Shown: positions 53,510-63,709 of the stretch, piece by piece
How positions within the stretch are numbered: position 1 is the first letter of the stretch
Layout: each line of letters opens with the position of its first letter
Source: Loripinus fragilis
Taxonomy: Eukaryota > Mollusca > Bivalvia > Lucinida > Lucinidae
Direction: 5' to 3'
NCBI GenBank assembly: GCA_964019695.1
Contig: OZ026526.1
Coordinates: 10,125,254-10,189,253 of the forward strand
Length of the DNA stretch: 64,000 bases
The notes under the pieces: generated by a model
The model's input: the letters and a program-made list of their open reading frames with translations, nothing else
Told to the model about the DNA's origin: nothing
Database searches by the model: none
Made by a program: the position numbers and the translations under genes

Positions 53510-53680
53510 CTTTTTTTTGTCGTCTTTTGATTTATTTTCAAGATCAACATTTTCGAAAAATTCTTTTAGGGATCTCAACCATTAGTTGGTCAAACTGTTT
53601 GAATCCAGATCAGGTCTGACATGGGTCTGATCTGTTTCTATCAGTAGACCACACTAGTACATATAGGTATAGTTAATTTG
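53510..53680 (+). mobile_element. MITE-D copy, partial
   Basis: TTTTCGAAAAATTCTTTTAGG, CAAACTGTTTGAATCCAGATC and AGGTCTGACATGGGTCTGATC, then CAGTAGACCACACTAG. Confidence 0.55.
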
Positions 53681-53741
53681 TGTGGATATCATTCAAAATT
53701 CTGAATTCTATTTGCAAAACAGTGACGATCAAATTCAGCTG

Positions 53742-53809
53742 GCTTAAATCTGTTTGTTTACATTGGTATAGCAGTATACTAGCCAAAGCAAGGGTGGGAG
53801 AGGCTTTTG
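53742..53809 (+). repeat. 68-bp direct repeat, second copy, downstream of Ig exon 4
   Basis: This matches 52035-52102 with few differences (TATAGCAGTATAC instead of TATAGCCGTATAC, AAGGGTGG instead of AAGTGTGG). Confidence 0.75.
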
Positions 53810-53929
53810 AACTTTTTGAGAACGACACCTTAACTATCGTTTTATGCGCTTGTTAATACCAGGTACAAAATCTACATTTGCCTAGTTATACAGGATTTTT
53901 CTAGGAAAACAGGCATATTAATTTGGTAC

Positions 53930-54169
53930 CAAAGCATGTCAGTCATCTGTTTGTGTGTCTGTCAGTGTCACAATTCTTGTAAATGCACCTCCTCTTAAAT
54001 CTTTGGACATATCAACTTCAAACTTTGCAGGTGCGTAGGTCGTATGATGTACATGGCCAGTTTCAATTATTAAAGAATCGAACGAAACAAACAAAAAAAA
54101 CATGTCCACCAGGGGGCGTGGCTTGTCCCGATAACAAAAACTTTGAAGAATTCTCCTCTGAAACCTGTT
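53930..54169 (+). repeat. Pearl-like repeat split by the long-TIR element
   Basis: TCTGTTTGTGTGTCTGTCAG, ATATCAACTTCAAACTTTGC, AGGTGCGTAGGTCGTATGAT and CCACCAGGGGGCGTGGCTTG segments. Related sequence (CCGCCGGGAGGTGTGGTTAT, GAAGATCTTCTCTTTGAA) occurs at 59340-59400, beyond the element at 54170. Confidence 0.5.
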
Positions 54170-57100
54170 AGGCCTTGAGCTGGCTATAGACCCCCCTCCC
54201 CCCCCAGGGGGAATTTTAAACACTATGATTTTCTGAAACTACATTATATAAGACACAAAATAAAATATGTTAGCCCTCTGAGAGTGGCAGCGTTAACGTG
54301 TAACATTACGTTATATACGTTACCCCCCAAAATAGCATTAAACATCCCTGATAATGTCTCAAACATGACATGTTCGTACATATTTGCATGCTGACACAGG
54401 TTTATGAACTTCTTATAACACAGTTACATATTTTTAGTATTAATTTTATAAAAGTCTTGAGTAGTTACTGTTGTATACGTTACTTAGTGTTTCCTGCGCT
54501 GTTTCCGAGTATCAGTATGGTATTTATTGACTATACACGTATTACATCTGTCACAGAATAAAGTAAATCTATAAGGCTGCTACTTAAATGATATATAGGT
54601 CTTTATTATGGTCGCTTACACTATTACTGAGGTCCATGTTATGTATGTTACCTTTAAAATAGCATTATAAGCATTTAAGTTAATGTCTCTAACAAGCCTT
54701 GTTTATACTTATTTGCATGCTTGCACAGGTTTATGTACTTCTTTTAACAAGGTTTACCTATTTTAATTATTCATTTAATAAGTGCCTTGAGCTTTAACTG
54801 TTATGCGTGTTACCAAATGATACAGAAGTTATTCTTAGTATCTGTATAACAGTTGTTGACTATACATGTATAAAGCCTGTCAGAGAATTTAGAAAATTTA
54901 TAAGGCTGAATTAAATTGAAGTTCCTTATTCATTTATGGTGACTTAAACTAATAATATGATGTGATCTATCAACCTTCGCTGTTTGCTCACATAAACAGC
55001 ATAGATACCATGCATTCAAATTGGAAGTTCTGAAAGACAGTCAATGTGAAACAGCTCAGTTCTGGGCAAGGTATAAGGATATGATTCAGATGGTGTTGAC
55101 GCTGATTAGGGCTACAAGGAAAACAACTTTGAATTGCATGTTATCTCTATCTGTGTGCCTTGTTCCCAATGTTCATTGCAAACGATCACAACAACTACGC
55201 ACAATATGTACCTGTGTAACTGATTACACTCATAAATTTGGCTGATACACATGGCAGATGCAAAGAACTTCTCAAACAAAATGGGTTTAGTGTGTCACAA
55301 CCATTGGTTCTTTGCTTGAGAAATGCTTTTCACATAACTATCAGGCAAACAATAAAGAGGTATTATAGGCTTCAGCAACTAGAACTACGCTTCGTACAAC
55401 AGATGGAATGGTGTATTAATCATCACATCAGAGCTCAATATATTGAAACAACTCTTCAATGCATTGAAAAGAAATATTCAATCTGCTCAGATACAAAGTA
55501 GAACGAATACTAGAGGCAGTTTCAGGCTTCACCAATCCTTTTAGTTCTAGTTTTGAAGACAATGAATTAGTACTTTTTGTCTTTCGGTGTACCTGCTAAG
55601 CCTGGCATAGCTAAGAATCTTATTGAGGCTGATGATATTGGCAGTAAGGCTGTTGCAGACTTCATTGACTCACTTTTAGTTTAAATAAATCTGTCTTTCA
55701 CAACCCCATAAAATGCTACAAGCTAATTGCGAGGTCAAGCAAGAAGAAATTGTCCAATTTACAAAACGTAAATGGCCAGAAGAGAGCTTAAAGGAGAGTC
55801 CTTGGTTAGCATGACCTTCTTTCTATTGGACATAATGTTGTCCTTGAGTTGACACTGCTGTTCCTTCTGGGACCTGTACCATGGTCACTGTCAACTCCTG
55901 ATAGAATTTCCACCAAAACTGACATGTCCAAACTTCAGCATGGCTTGCAATCACACATTGAACCAACATTAGATTGGCCATGTAGTGCTGCACATAACCT
56001 TGATGTTAATGCCGTAACTACAGAGCATAATAGATTTTCCTGCCACCTTCATGGACCTGATGGCACCAGTATTCAACCAGGCACTAAAGGCAGGGCATGT
56101 TGGTTTTGTCACTGATACATATATACAATGTATAAGCAGCAGTCTACAAAGTCTTACAAACATTCTCGCAGAGGATAATCCGGGTGTTTTGCTCAACAAT
56201 GGTGTATGCAACAAAAGGTGCACCTTCTGAATGTCAACAGCATTGGCCAGAATATGGGGGAAGAGATCTACAGTAATACACTGTTTAACAGATTGTGACA
56301 CTACCAATGTGCCGATGTGTTAGTACCTCGGAAAGGTTATTCCTATCAAACTGATAGAGAACCCCTCCCCCACTAGTTCATCAACACTCTAAGAAGGGTA
56401 GGAAAACAAATAAAGAATTACTCTAGGAACTCATCAGTGATATGAAGCCCTAACATGTGCTATTTATGTAATTGTGAATAAGCTGTAGTATGACATGTTT
56501 CTGAAAAAAGTACCAAAGCCATACACATATTCTGACTATTTCAAATGGCATGAACATGGGCTTACCTCCACCCTGCTTTTCTGTACTTAAGATGCACATA
56601 CAAAGATTGAACTATCAAGTCTTTCACATGAAAACAAGTGAGGCTTTCCAGATATAGACAAAAAGGGTGGATGATAAATGGGAAGGAAATTGAGTACCTC
56701 TGGGTGACAGAAAACTTGATTGTACCCTAACAAAAGAGCCACAGAATTATATTTCACATTTTGTGTGATATGGGGTTACCATGTTCAAAACTCAACAACT
56801 CAAACCTTATAAAAGATAGAAACATATTATTTGCAGTTTCCAAAAGGTACATAAACATTCTTTAATACAAAATGAGTTAGTAAGCACATTCACATTAAAA
56901 AAATACCAAACTATATTAGTTTCATATATCATTTATATAGGAATAATGAAAAAAGTAACATACGTAACACTTTGGGGTGCATATTTGTTTTCAGAGGTCC
57001 ATATCTGTGATGCAAAAATAGCTTACTTGGATGATATAGCCAATTTGGAAATCTTACATTATGGTTTGCACTTTTCAGAAGTCATGTCGCTTACTAAAAT

Positions 57101-59187
57101 TATCAAAGATGTTGATGGGTAATATATGTAATTGGCTGTTACATGGTAATGGTGCCATTACCAGAGTGCTAGTATATTGCAAAAGTTCTAACCGGCCACA
57201 TGTGTTTTTACCAACTTGCGGAAAAGCTATAAGGACTATATCAACTTCATTTGCATTCCTGAATAGGCCAACCTACCAATCATCGATAACAGAAAACGGC
57301 CAAGCAAAACTCTTTAAGTTATATCAGGGAGGCTTTGCCAAAACACTTACCCTCAATTTCAAAATTCACAAGAATTTGCATTGGATGGTGGGGTAATTTT
57401 TGACATTTTAGCCAATAGCAACGAGTTTCATGCAGATGGAGTGTTCATTTCAGCACTTTAGTGTTCAATATGTGTTTGGCTTTTGAAATGAAAACGTTTT
57501 GCGTGTGAAATGGGGTTATTTCAAAAAGTCATGACTCACAAATTGTGCCAAAATGCGAATTTTGAAAATGGGGGTACCACTATTCAAGTTAGCATCCTGC
57601 ATGTACTGTTGAACATTTTGTCAATATCTTCACTGCCAAGGGTACATGACACATCTGTCAATTTCGAGATACAAAAAGAATAGTCATGTCATTTTACGTT
57701 TTGAAGAAAATTAATAAAATGCAGGTGGACGGTTAGAACTTTTGGCTAGTATATATAATTGGCTGTTACAAGGTAATGGTGCCATTACCAGAGTGCAGGC
57801 ATATTGCAAAATCCTTGCAAGATAAATCTGATAGAGGATTAATAAGTTGTATAGGAAAATTCTTTAAAACCCTTGGATAATATATGAAGATTTGCTCTTT
57901 AACTTCTACCTGATGGGTTTTATTGATCTTTTAAGTTGTGACTCGCACATTGCACTGAATGTTACAAACTTTCCATGAGTATTATGTCAACTATATTTGA
58001 TGTCTCTATAAAAGAAAAGAAGGTTATTGGTAGTTTATGCTTGAGTTACTTCCTCAGCAAATGAGCCAGAGTAAAAAGAAGTACATGGACCTATTCCAGC
58101 ATGCAAATAAGTACAAGCAGGTCGTGTTGGAGACCATATCTTGAATGTTTAATGGTATTCAGAGAGTAACGTATGTAACCTGGGCTGTAAATTAGTATAA
58201 GACACCATAATAAGGAACTTTAAGTAGTTTGAATAGCAGCCTTATAGTTTTACTATATTCACTGACGGATGTAATACATGTATAGTCAATAACTGCCATA
58301 CTGATACTCGGAAATAACATATGAAACACTAAGTAACATATACAACGGCAAAAACTCAAGACATTTATAAAATAAATGCTAAAATTATGTAACTGTGCTA
58401 TAAGAAGTTCTTAAACCTGTGCCAGACTTCAAAAAAAAGTGTGAATATGTCATGTTGGAGACCTTATCAGGAAAAATTAATGCTATTTTGTGGGTAACGT
58501 ACGTAACATGATGTTACCCGCTAACGCTGCCACTCTCAGAGAACTAACATATTTCATTTTGTGGCTCAGATAATGTGGTATTTGGAAATCATAGTGTACG
58601 AAATTCCCCCTGGGGGAAAGTGGGGTCTACAGCCAGCGCGAGGCCTGGAGAATTACATTTTACATTTTTCTGTGATATGGGGGTACCATGTTCAACATCT
58701 AATAACTCAAAAAGTATGTAGGATAGAAACGTAATGCTTGCAGTTTTGAAAAGGTATATAAAATCTTTAATATAATACCAAATTAATGAACATGAATTGG
58801 TTTCAATAAAATTTAAGACAAACTATATTAGATGCATTTATCAATTAAAAGGGGGTTCAATGAAAAAATGTAACATACACTACATCGGGGGTGACTATAT
58901 TTGTTTTCAAATGTCATTATTTGTGGCCCAGTAATAGCTTATTTAGAAAATATAACCAATTTGGAAATCTTGCCTTATCTTTTGCACTTTTCTGCAGTCT
59001 TAAAAAGAATTTTAATTATCAAATATTTTGTAGGGTAACATATGTAACAGGCTGTTACAGCTTAACGCTGCCATTGTCAGAGGGCTAACATGTTGCAAAA
59101 TCCTCGCAAGACATTGGGCTTCAAGAAAAATATGGTCTACAAAATTCCCCCTGGGGGGGGAGGTAAACCATATCCAGCCAGTGGCCT
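54170..59187. mobile_element. Long-TIR element of 4.5-5.0 kb with decayed coding sequence
   Basis: AGGCCTTGAGCTGGCTATAG then a C/G-rich tract (CCCCCCAGGGGGAATTTT) at the left is mirrored at 58590-58646 (AATTCCCCCTGGGGG, then CTACAGCCAGCGCGAGGCCT). A second, similar right end is at about 59140-59187 (AATTCCCCCTGGGGG, then CCAGCCAGTGGCCT). The inverted repeats run for several hundred bases and include GAGAGTGGCAGCGTTAACG (54280) against CGCTAACGCTGCCACTCTC (58520). 56740-57190 recurs as a direct repeat at about 58650-59100, so the right end appears duplicated. It sits in the intron between Ig exons 4 and 5. Confidence 0.65.
55021..55700 (+). pseudogene. Decayed coding relic inside the long-TIR element
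   Basis: Short frames on the plus strand keep protein-like text: a stretch with ETAQFWARYKDMIQMVLTLIR (55021-55245), TDTHGRCKELLKQNGFSV-type sequence (about 55240-55300), and PAKPGIAKNLIEADDIGSKA (about 55590-55660), separated by stops and shifts. The order faintly resembles an uncharacterised multi-copy protein I have seen in invertebrate genomes, probably transposon-borne, but I cannot name the family. Another fragment with GPVPWSLSTPD lies at 55860-55930. Confidence 0.4.
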
Positions 59188-60439
59188 ATGTGGTCACTGG
59201 TCAGAATTCAAATTAACTTTGGAAAACTTTTAAAATCATCTCTGAACCGTGGTCAGAATTGAAAACAATTTGGCAGAAATAGTCACTAGGTGACCCTCTA
59301 CAAAAATCGCTTAAAAAATTTGATGCGTCAAAAAACATGGCCGCCGGGAGGTGTGGTTATGGTGATATAAAAAAATTGAAGATCTTCTCTTTGAATACAG
59401 ATTCGTTTGTTTTATTAGTTGGCATGTATTTCAAATAGTATATTTTACACTTATTAAAGTGAAAAAATTAGGAATACTTATAAAATGCATATGAAAACAT
59501 TAATTTATCTTATTTCTAGAATACATGTAAGAAATATCATTCTAGCTGTTAAAGGCCAAAAAATTGACTTATTAAGCAACATTATGTGTTTTGACAATGT
59601 AACTAACAAGCAATCTGCCCCTTCATTTGCAAAAACGACTTTATCGATTTTTCTAATTGAAGAGTGATTGTTAAGGGAGAATGATAATGTAAAAGGGGTC
59701 TATTGAGCACTGTAAAATGTCTGCTCCAAGTGTTTAGATTGACTCCATAAATACTGCTGTAATTAAACTCGGCAGATGAATAAATGTTCTGTGAAAATTA
59801 CATAATGAAATATTTACTTTTGATTAAATTCATCATTAATGTAAAATGCTCAAAATCGTGAACATACACTTTAACCATTTGTATCATGACTTTGCAGCCT
59901 TTTCTTTGATCTTTGCTGTTCATTAATTGCGACAAGACACCGGTCAAAAGTGTAGCTTATAACTGACTTGAATATCTGATGAATAAATTAAAAGGTGCTT
60001 GTTTTATTGGTCATGATACAAGTATTTTATTGTATAAATACTCCTGAATATACAAATATTCTCTTGTAGAGGGAAACTGATCTTCTACTTTCCCCGCCTA
60101 CAAGAGCTAATATTTGTATATATACACCTGTAAATTGTACATTAAAGCTAGCTTATTGTGTTTGTGCTGAATAAACGATTTGTCATTTATATATGGCTAT
60201 TTCTTAGCACTTACATGCTAAAAAACTTTATTTCAAAGTATGTGTCATAATTATTATTAAATGAGTTTATTAAACTTGATGTAAAAAAGCGATAAAATGT
60301 TGGGCTGCGAAGTCTCACATTTGATCATTTTTCACAATTTTGTTTTATAAAAAATAATGAGCCCTTGCATGTAAGTCTAAGAGCCTCCATATGTTTAGAT
60401 AAACACAATTTTTGAGCATAAAATAGTAAATATTTTCTT
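59188..60439. other. Non-coding intronic stretch with a hairpin
   Basis: A hairpin lies at about 60045-60125: ACAAATATTCTCTTGTAG against CTACAAGAGCTAATATTTGT. The remainder is AT-rich without recognised genes. Confidence 0.45.
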
Positions 60440-60555
60440 ACCAATCAGTTTTAACATATGTTTTGGGTGCCCAAAAGAACTGTCTCATTGAGACGGTTCT
60501 TTTGAGTACCCACACCATATGTTTTGGTTGAGAGATCAAAAAAATATTTTTTGGT
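60440..60555. mobile_element. Palindromic MITE-F just upstream of Ig exon 5
   Basis: TTAACATATGTTTTGGGTGC, then AAAGAACTGTCTCATTGAGACGGTTCTTT in the centre, and ACCATATGTTTTGG on the right. Ends 41 bp before exon 5. Confidence 0.8.
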
Positions 60556-60595
60556 ACGCACTGTTTGACTGAAGTCTTTAGCCTCTATTTTTCAG

Positions 60596-61042
60596 CTCAG
60601 CCAGCAGATGTAAGTATGACAGCCTCAAAAAATGGAATGCAAATCTCTACGTTTACCGGAACCATTGGTCAGCCAGAGCCGGTGACAGTAGGTGACACTT
60701 TACAGTTTAAGTGTACGGGTTTACTTGGAAATCTACAGGACGCAAAAATCATGTGGATGAGAACAAGCCTCAGCTTCACTAGCAACGAGTTCATAGACAT
60801 GAATCCAGGAATAACTCAGAACGACGGGAATGAAACGGCGGGTGCAATCACAGAGCTCGCCGATCAGTGTTCAAGGAGGCAGACAAACACTTTAACATAC
60901 GTCATACAAAACACTGACAAGGGTAAACCGACGTTGGCTTTCAAATGTTATATCCAAGCTACGCCGCCACAGTCAGCCACTGGAGGTCAAGGTGGAATTA
61001 AGATTATTGTTAACAGTACTACAGCATTCTATATGAAAGTTG
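60596..61042 (+). CDS. Ig-domain locus, exon 5: Ig-like domain
   Basis: A 447-bp exon (149 codons). Acceptor CCTCTATTTTTCAG ends at 60595; donor GTAAGT at 61043; phase 1 on both sides; the junction codon with exon 4 is Ala (G plus CT). Conserved-looking Ig positions are LQFKCTG (B strand), a Trp in KIMWMR (C strand) and LAFKCYIQA (F strand). A third Cys (ADQCSRR) lies between. N-glycosylation sites are NET and NST. It resembles exon 3 in spacing and in the CTG motif. An acidic, Gly-rich segment near the end leads towards the linker exon. Not assignable to a named family. Confidence 0.82.
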
Positions 61043-61104
61043 GTAAGTACTGTAACTCATAGTATTTCCAGATAATGAAATTTTATGAGCGTAAAACTAA
61101 TTAT

Positions 61105-61240
61105 TTTCTTACCCATCAATTTAAACATGTGTTTTGGGTGCTTAATAGAGCCATCTCGATGAGATGGTTCTTTTGAGTACCCACAACGTATGTTTTGGAT
61201 GAGAAATAAAGAAAAGAGATTTCCAATACGCACTCTTATC
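61105..61240. mobile_element. Palindromic MITE-F just downstream of Ig exon 5
   Basis: TTAAACATGTGTTTTGGGTG, centre AGAGCCATCTCGATGAGATGGTTCT, right ACCCACAACGTATGTTTTGG. Starts about 60 bp after the donor. Confidence 0.75.
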
Positions 61241-61254
61241 TGGAGGCCTGAATA

Positions 61255-61470
61255 CCTTGTCTACTGTGTAATTTTGCATACTTCTTGGTCATCAGCTGAT
61301 TTTTTTCTTCAAAACTAGCTTTTTTTTCGAGAAAAAAAATAATTCAGGAATACCATCAGAGTGTCAAACAGTATTGATCCTGATCAGGCCGGACATTATG
61401 TCGAGCCTGATATGGGTTCAAACTGTTTGCAAAAGTTATCAGCAGAAGACACATGTAGGAAAAGAGTTAA
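61255..61470 (+). mobile_element. MITE-D copy
   Basis: ATACCATCAGAGTGTCAAAC, CCTGATCAGGCCGGACA / TGTCGAGCCTGATATGGG centre, CAAACTGTTTGCAAAAG, end GAAAAGAGTTAA. Confidence 0.65.
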
Positions 61471-61632
61471 TGTTTATATGTGCATGGGCTTCAACTTTGC
61501 CCTAGGTTTATTAATATAGAAGCTTAACACACGTGGTAGGTAGTGTGACCCTGATCATAATTTTCTACACAAATTAAACTTCTGATCGCCAAAACTGATT
61601 TTTGATTGTAAAAATACACGTTTTAGCATTTA

Positions 61633-61868
61633 TCCCTTAAGGCGCCAATCACAACAAAAGTTGTCTGCTTTTCTCGTCTGCTGAAATGTTTAAGAAGCCT
61701 CTATGACAAACAGTGTGAACCCAGATCAGACTGCTCCTATAGGAGCAGTCTGTTCTGGGTCCACGTTATTTGCTTCTATACTTAATTCTTCAGTAATGCA
61801 ATTATTTGCAGCAGACGACTTCAGCAGACGACATTTACAGATGTATATTTTTTCTTGGCGCTTTAAGA
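61633..61868 (+). mobile_element. MITE-C copy, well preserved
   Basis: CCCTTAAGGCGCCAATCACA start and CTTGGCGCTTTAAG end. Centre CCCAGATCAGACTGCTCCTA / TAGGAGCAGTCTGTTCTGGG, a strong hairpin. Closest to the copy at 5144-5384. Confidence 0.75.
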
Positions 61869-62390
61869 TTATATTTGCATTAATTCCAGGATAATTGTTT
61901 TGATGATTGGAAACTCAGATGACTGATATATAATAATGCTTAAGCGATTCACCCACTCAGTTTGAAAACCAGCCAACATTTTGTCTGTCTCTTCATCATG
62001 AAAATCTTGTCCTTTCCAATTCTCAGCAACTACTGACATAGGTTGGGAATCTTTATTGGTATCAAAAGTACATGTAGATGCCCATACATGTTTCACCAGC
62101 ATGAAATGTAATGTCGAGAGGTATGGCCCCTTAGATAAATTTTGTATTGATTAACCCTGCTATTGTAGTCAGCACAAATTCTCCACTTCTACTGGTTGGA
62201 TTTCAAAATTATTCGTTACATTATTGTTGACAAATTTATCCATTTTCTGTGAATGAAATTCAGGTACATCAGTATAAGATTCTAGAAATTGGCAATGTGA
62301 AAATTTGAAAGTTTTAACTTATCAGAAATCTTTTTAGTCAATAATTTTTTATGTAAGTAAGTTTTGAATATAGGGTGTTTGAAATTTAAG

Positions 62391-62634
62391 TACAGTATAG
62401 CCCCTTAACCCTTATTTTTTTATAACACACCTTGTTATAACACAGATTTCGATATAACATGGTCATGTGTTGCTCCAAAATTTTTTATTCCCTGGGATTT
62501 TACAATGGAATTAGAGGAAAATGACCATTATATGTTCATTTTCCTATATTGTCCCTTTACAACATGATTCACTTATAACAGTGTTTTTCTATTGACCCCA
62601 GACATAGTGTTATAAAGGGACTGCACTGCATATA
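62391..62634. mobile_element. MITE with CAGTATAGCCCCTTA ends
   Basis: TACAGTATAGCCCCTTAACC left and the loosely matching complement AAAGGGACTGCACTGCATA right; TTATAACAC words recur inside in both orientations. Probably a worn mariner-type MITE (TA flanks). Confidence 0.55.
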
Positions 62635-63091
62635 ATTACTGTACAAGTAAATTTTCATAATTTTTTGTAAAAAAGGCTGTTGTACAGGGCTTTTACCAGC
62701 AATTTTGGGAAAAGGCCCCTGGCCAAGATTGGGAAAAAATAATCAACTTAACACAAAATAGGGAGAAATTAACGATATAGAACTAAACCAAGGGTAGAAA
62801 ATCATGTTATTTTAGATTGTTTTATGCCAAGCAAACCACTTAAGCACAACTGTTTAAGTATCATTCTGATATGGGTCAATGTTTCTCATAAGTAGTAGTG
62901 GTCTCTAAGGAAAGTACAAAAAAAAAAAAATTTACTTAATCTAAATTGGGAAAAACAGACAAGGAATTGGGAAAAAAGGTGGCTATTTTCACTTTGGAAT
63001 GGGGCCCTAGAGAATGGCGGAAAATCCCGTTATATCAAGGGCTATTATAATCGTGCTTGCGTTTTCAACATGTTTATTTATTTTTTTACAG
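62635..63091. other. Non-coding, intron 5 end
   Basis: Contains GGGAAAAAGGTGGC-type repeated GGGAAAA words and the polypyrimidine tract TTTATTTATTTTTTTACAG in front of exon 6. Confidence 0.5.
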
Positions 63092-63145
63092 AAGGAGCAG
63101 AAGAACCGAATCCAGGTCCAAATACAGGAGAAGTTTCAGATGCAG
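63092..63145 (+). CDS. Ig-domain locus, exon 6: short acidic/Pro linker
   Basis: A 54-bp exon (18 codons). Acceptor ATTTATTTTTTTACAG ends at 63091; donor GTCAGT at 63146; phase 1 on both sides, junction codon Glu (G plus AA). The peptide EGAEEPNPGPNTGEVSDA is acidic and rich in Pro and Gly, as expected for a hinge between Ig domains and a following domain or membrane anchor. The following exon is not found in the last 850 bases, so the gene continues beyond the window. The short length keeps confidence moderate, but phase, acceptor and donor agree. Confidence 0.6.
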
Positions 63146-63204
63146 GTCAGTTTGTCTTGTCACATACGTTTAGATAAACAAAATTATTGAGCGTAAATTG
63201 GTTA

Positions 63205-63325
63205 ATATTTTCTTACCCATCAGTTTTAACATATATTTTGGGTGCTCAAAAGAACTGTCTCATTGAGACGGTTCTTTTGAGTACCCACAACATATGTTTT
63301 GGTTGAGAAATAAGAAAATTAATAT
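63205..63325. mobile_element. Palindromic MITE-F just downstream of Ig exon 6
   Basis: CAGTTTTAACATATATTTTGGG, centre AAAGAACTGTCTCATTGAGACGGTTCTTT, right ACCCACAACATATGTTTTGG. Nearly identical in the centre to the copy at 60440. Confidence 0.8.
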
Positions 63326-63364
63326 TTTGGTAAACGCTCTTAACTAAAGACCTGCTCATTATTT

Positions 63365-63540
63365 TTCATAGGTTACTATTTTTCATGGATTACTCTTTTA
63401 TATGGGTTACTATTTTTCATGGGTTACTATTTTTCATAGGTTACTATTTTTTCATTGGTTACTATTTTTCATGGGTTACTATTTTTCATAGGTTACTATT
63501 TTTCATAGGTTACTATTTTTCATGGGTTACTATTCTTCTC
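63365..63540. repeat. 17-bp tandem repeat, about 10 units
   Basis: The unit is GGGTTACTATTTTTCAT, with GGGTT or AGGTT variants. The open frame of repeated FIGYYF / SWVTIF peptide is a by-product of the repeat. Confidence 0.85.
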
Positions 63541-63709
63541 TTAACCCTAGTCATGCTGAATATTTTTATGCCCTACATTCCACCCTAATTTTTATTTTGT
63601 TAACCAGAATAGAAAACAGTGTTGATGCTGATCATAAGAAGCAAGCTGATCTGGATCTGCAGTGTTTTCAATAAATGATAAATCCAGGCTCAGCATGACA
63701 AGGGTTACA
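63541..63709. mobile_element. MITE with TTAACCCTAGTCATGCTGA ends
   Basis: TTAACCCTAGTCATGCTGAA left and the complement CAGCATGACAAGGGTTA right. The centre has AACAGTGTTGATGCTGATC and GCTGATCTGGATCTGCAGTG, again a GATC-based hairpin. The remaining bases to 64000 show no further feature. Confidence 0.65.

Noticed and set aside
55849..56115. 88-codon ORF with GPVPWSLSTPD
   Set aside because: Probably another fragment of the decayed protein in the long-TIR element; too short and isolated to call as a gene.
63385..63588. 67-codon hydrophobic ORF resembling a membrane protein
   Set aside because: It is the translation of a 17-bp tandem repeat of GGGTTACTATTTTTCAT.
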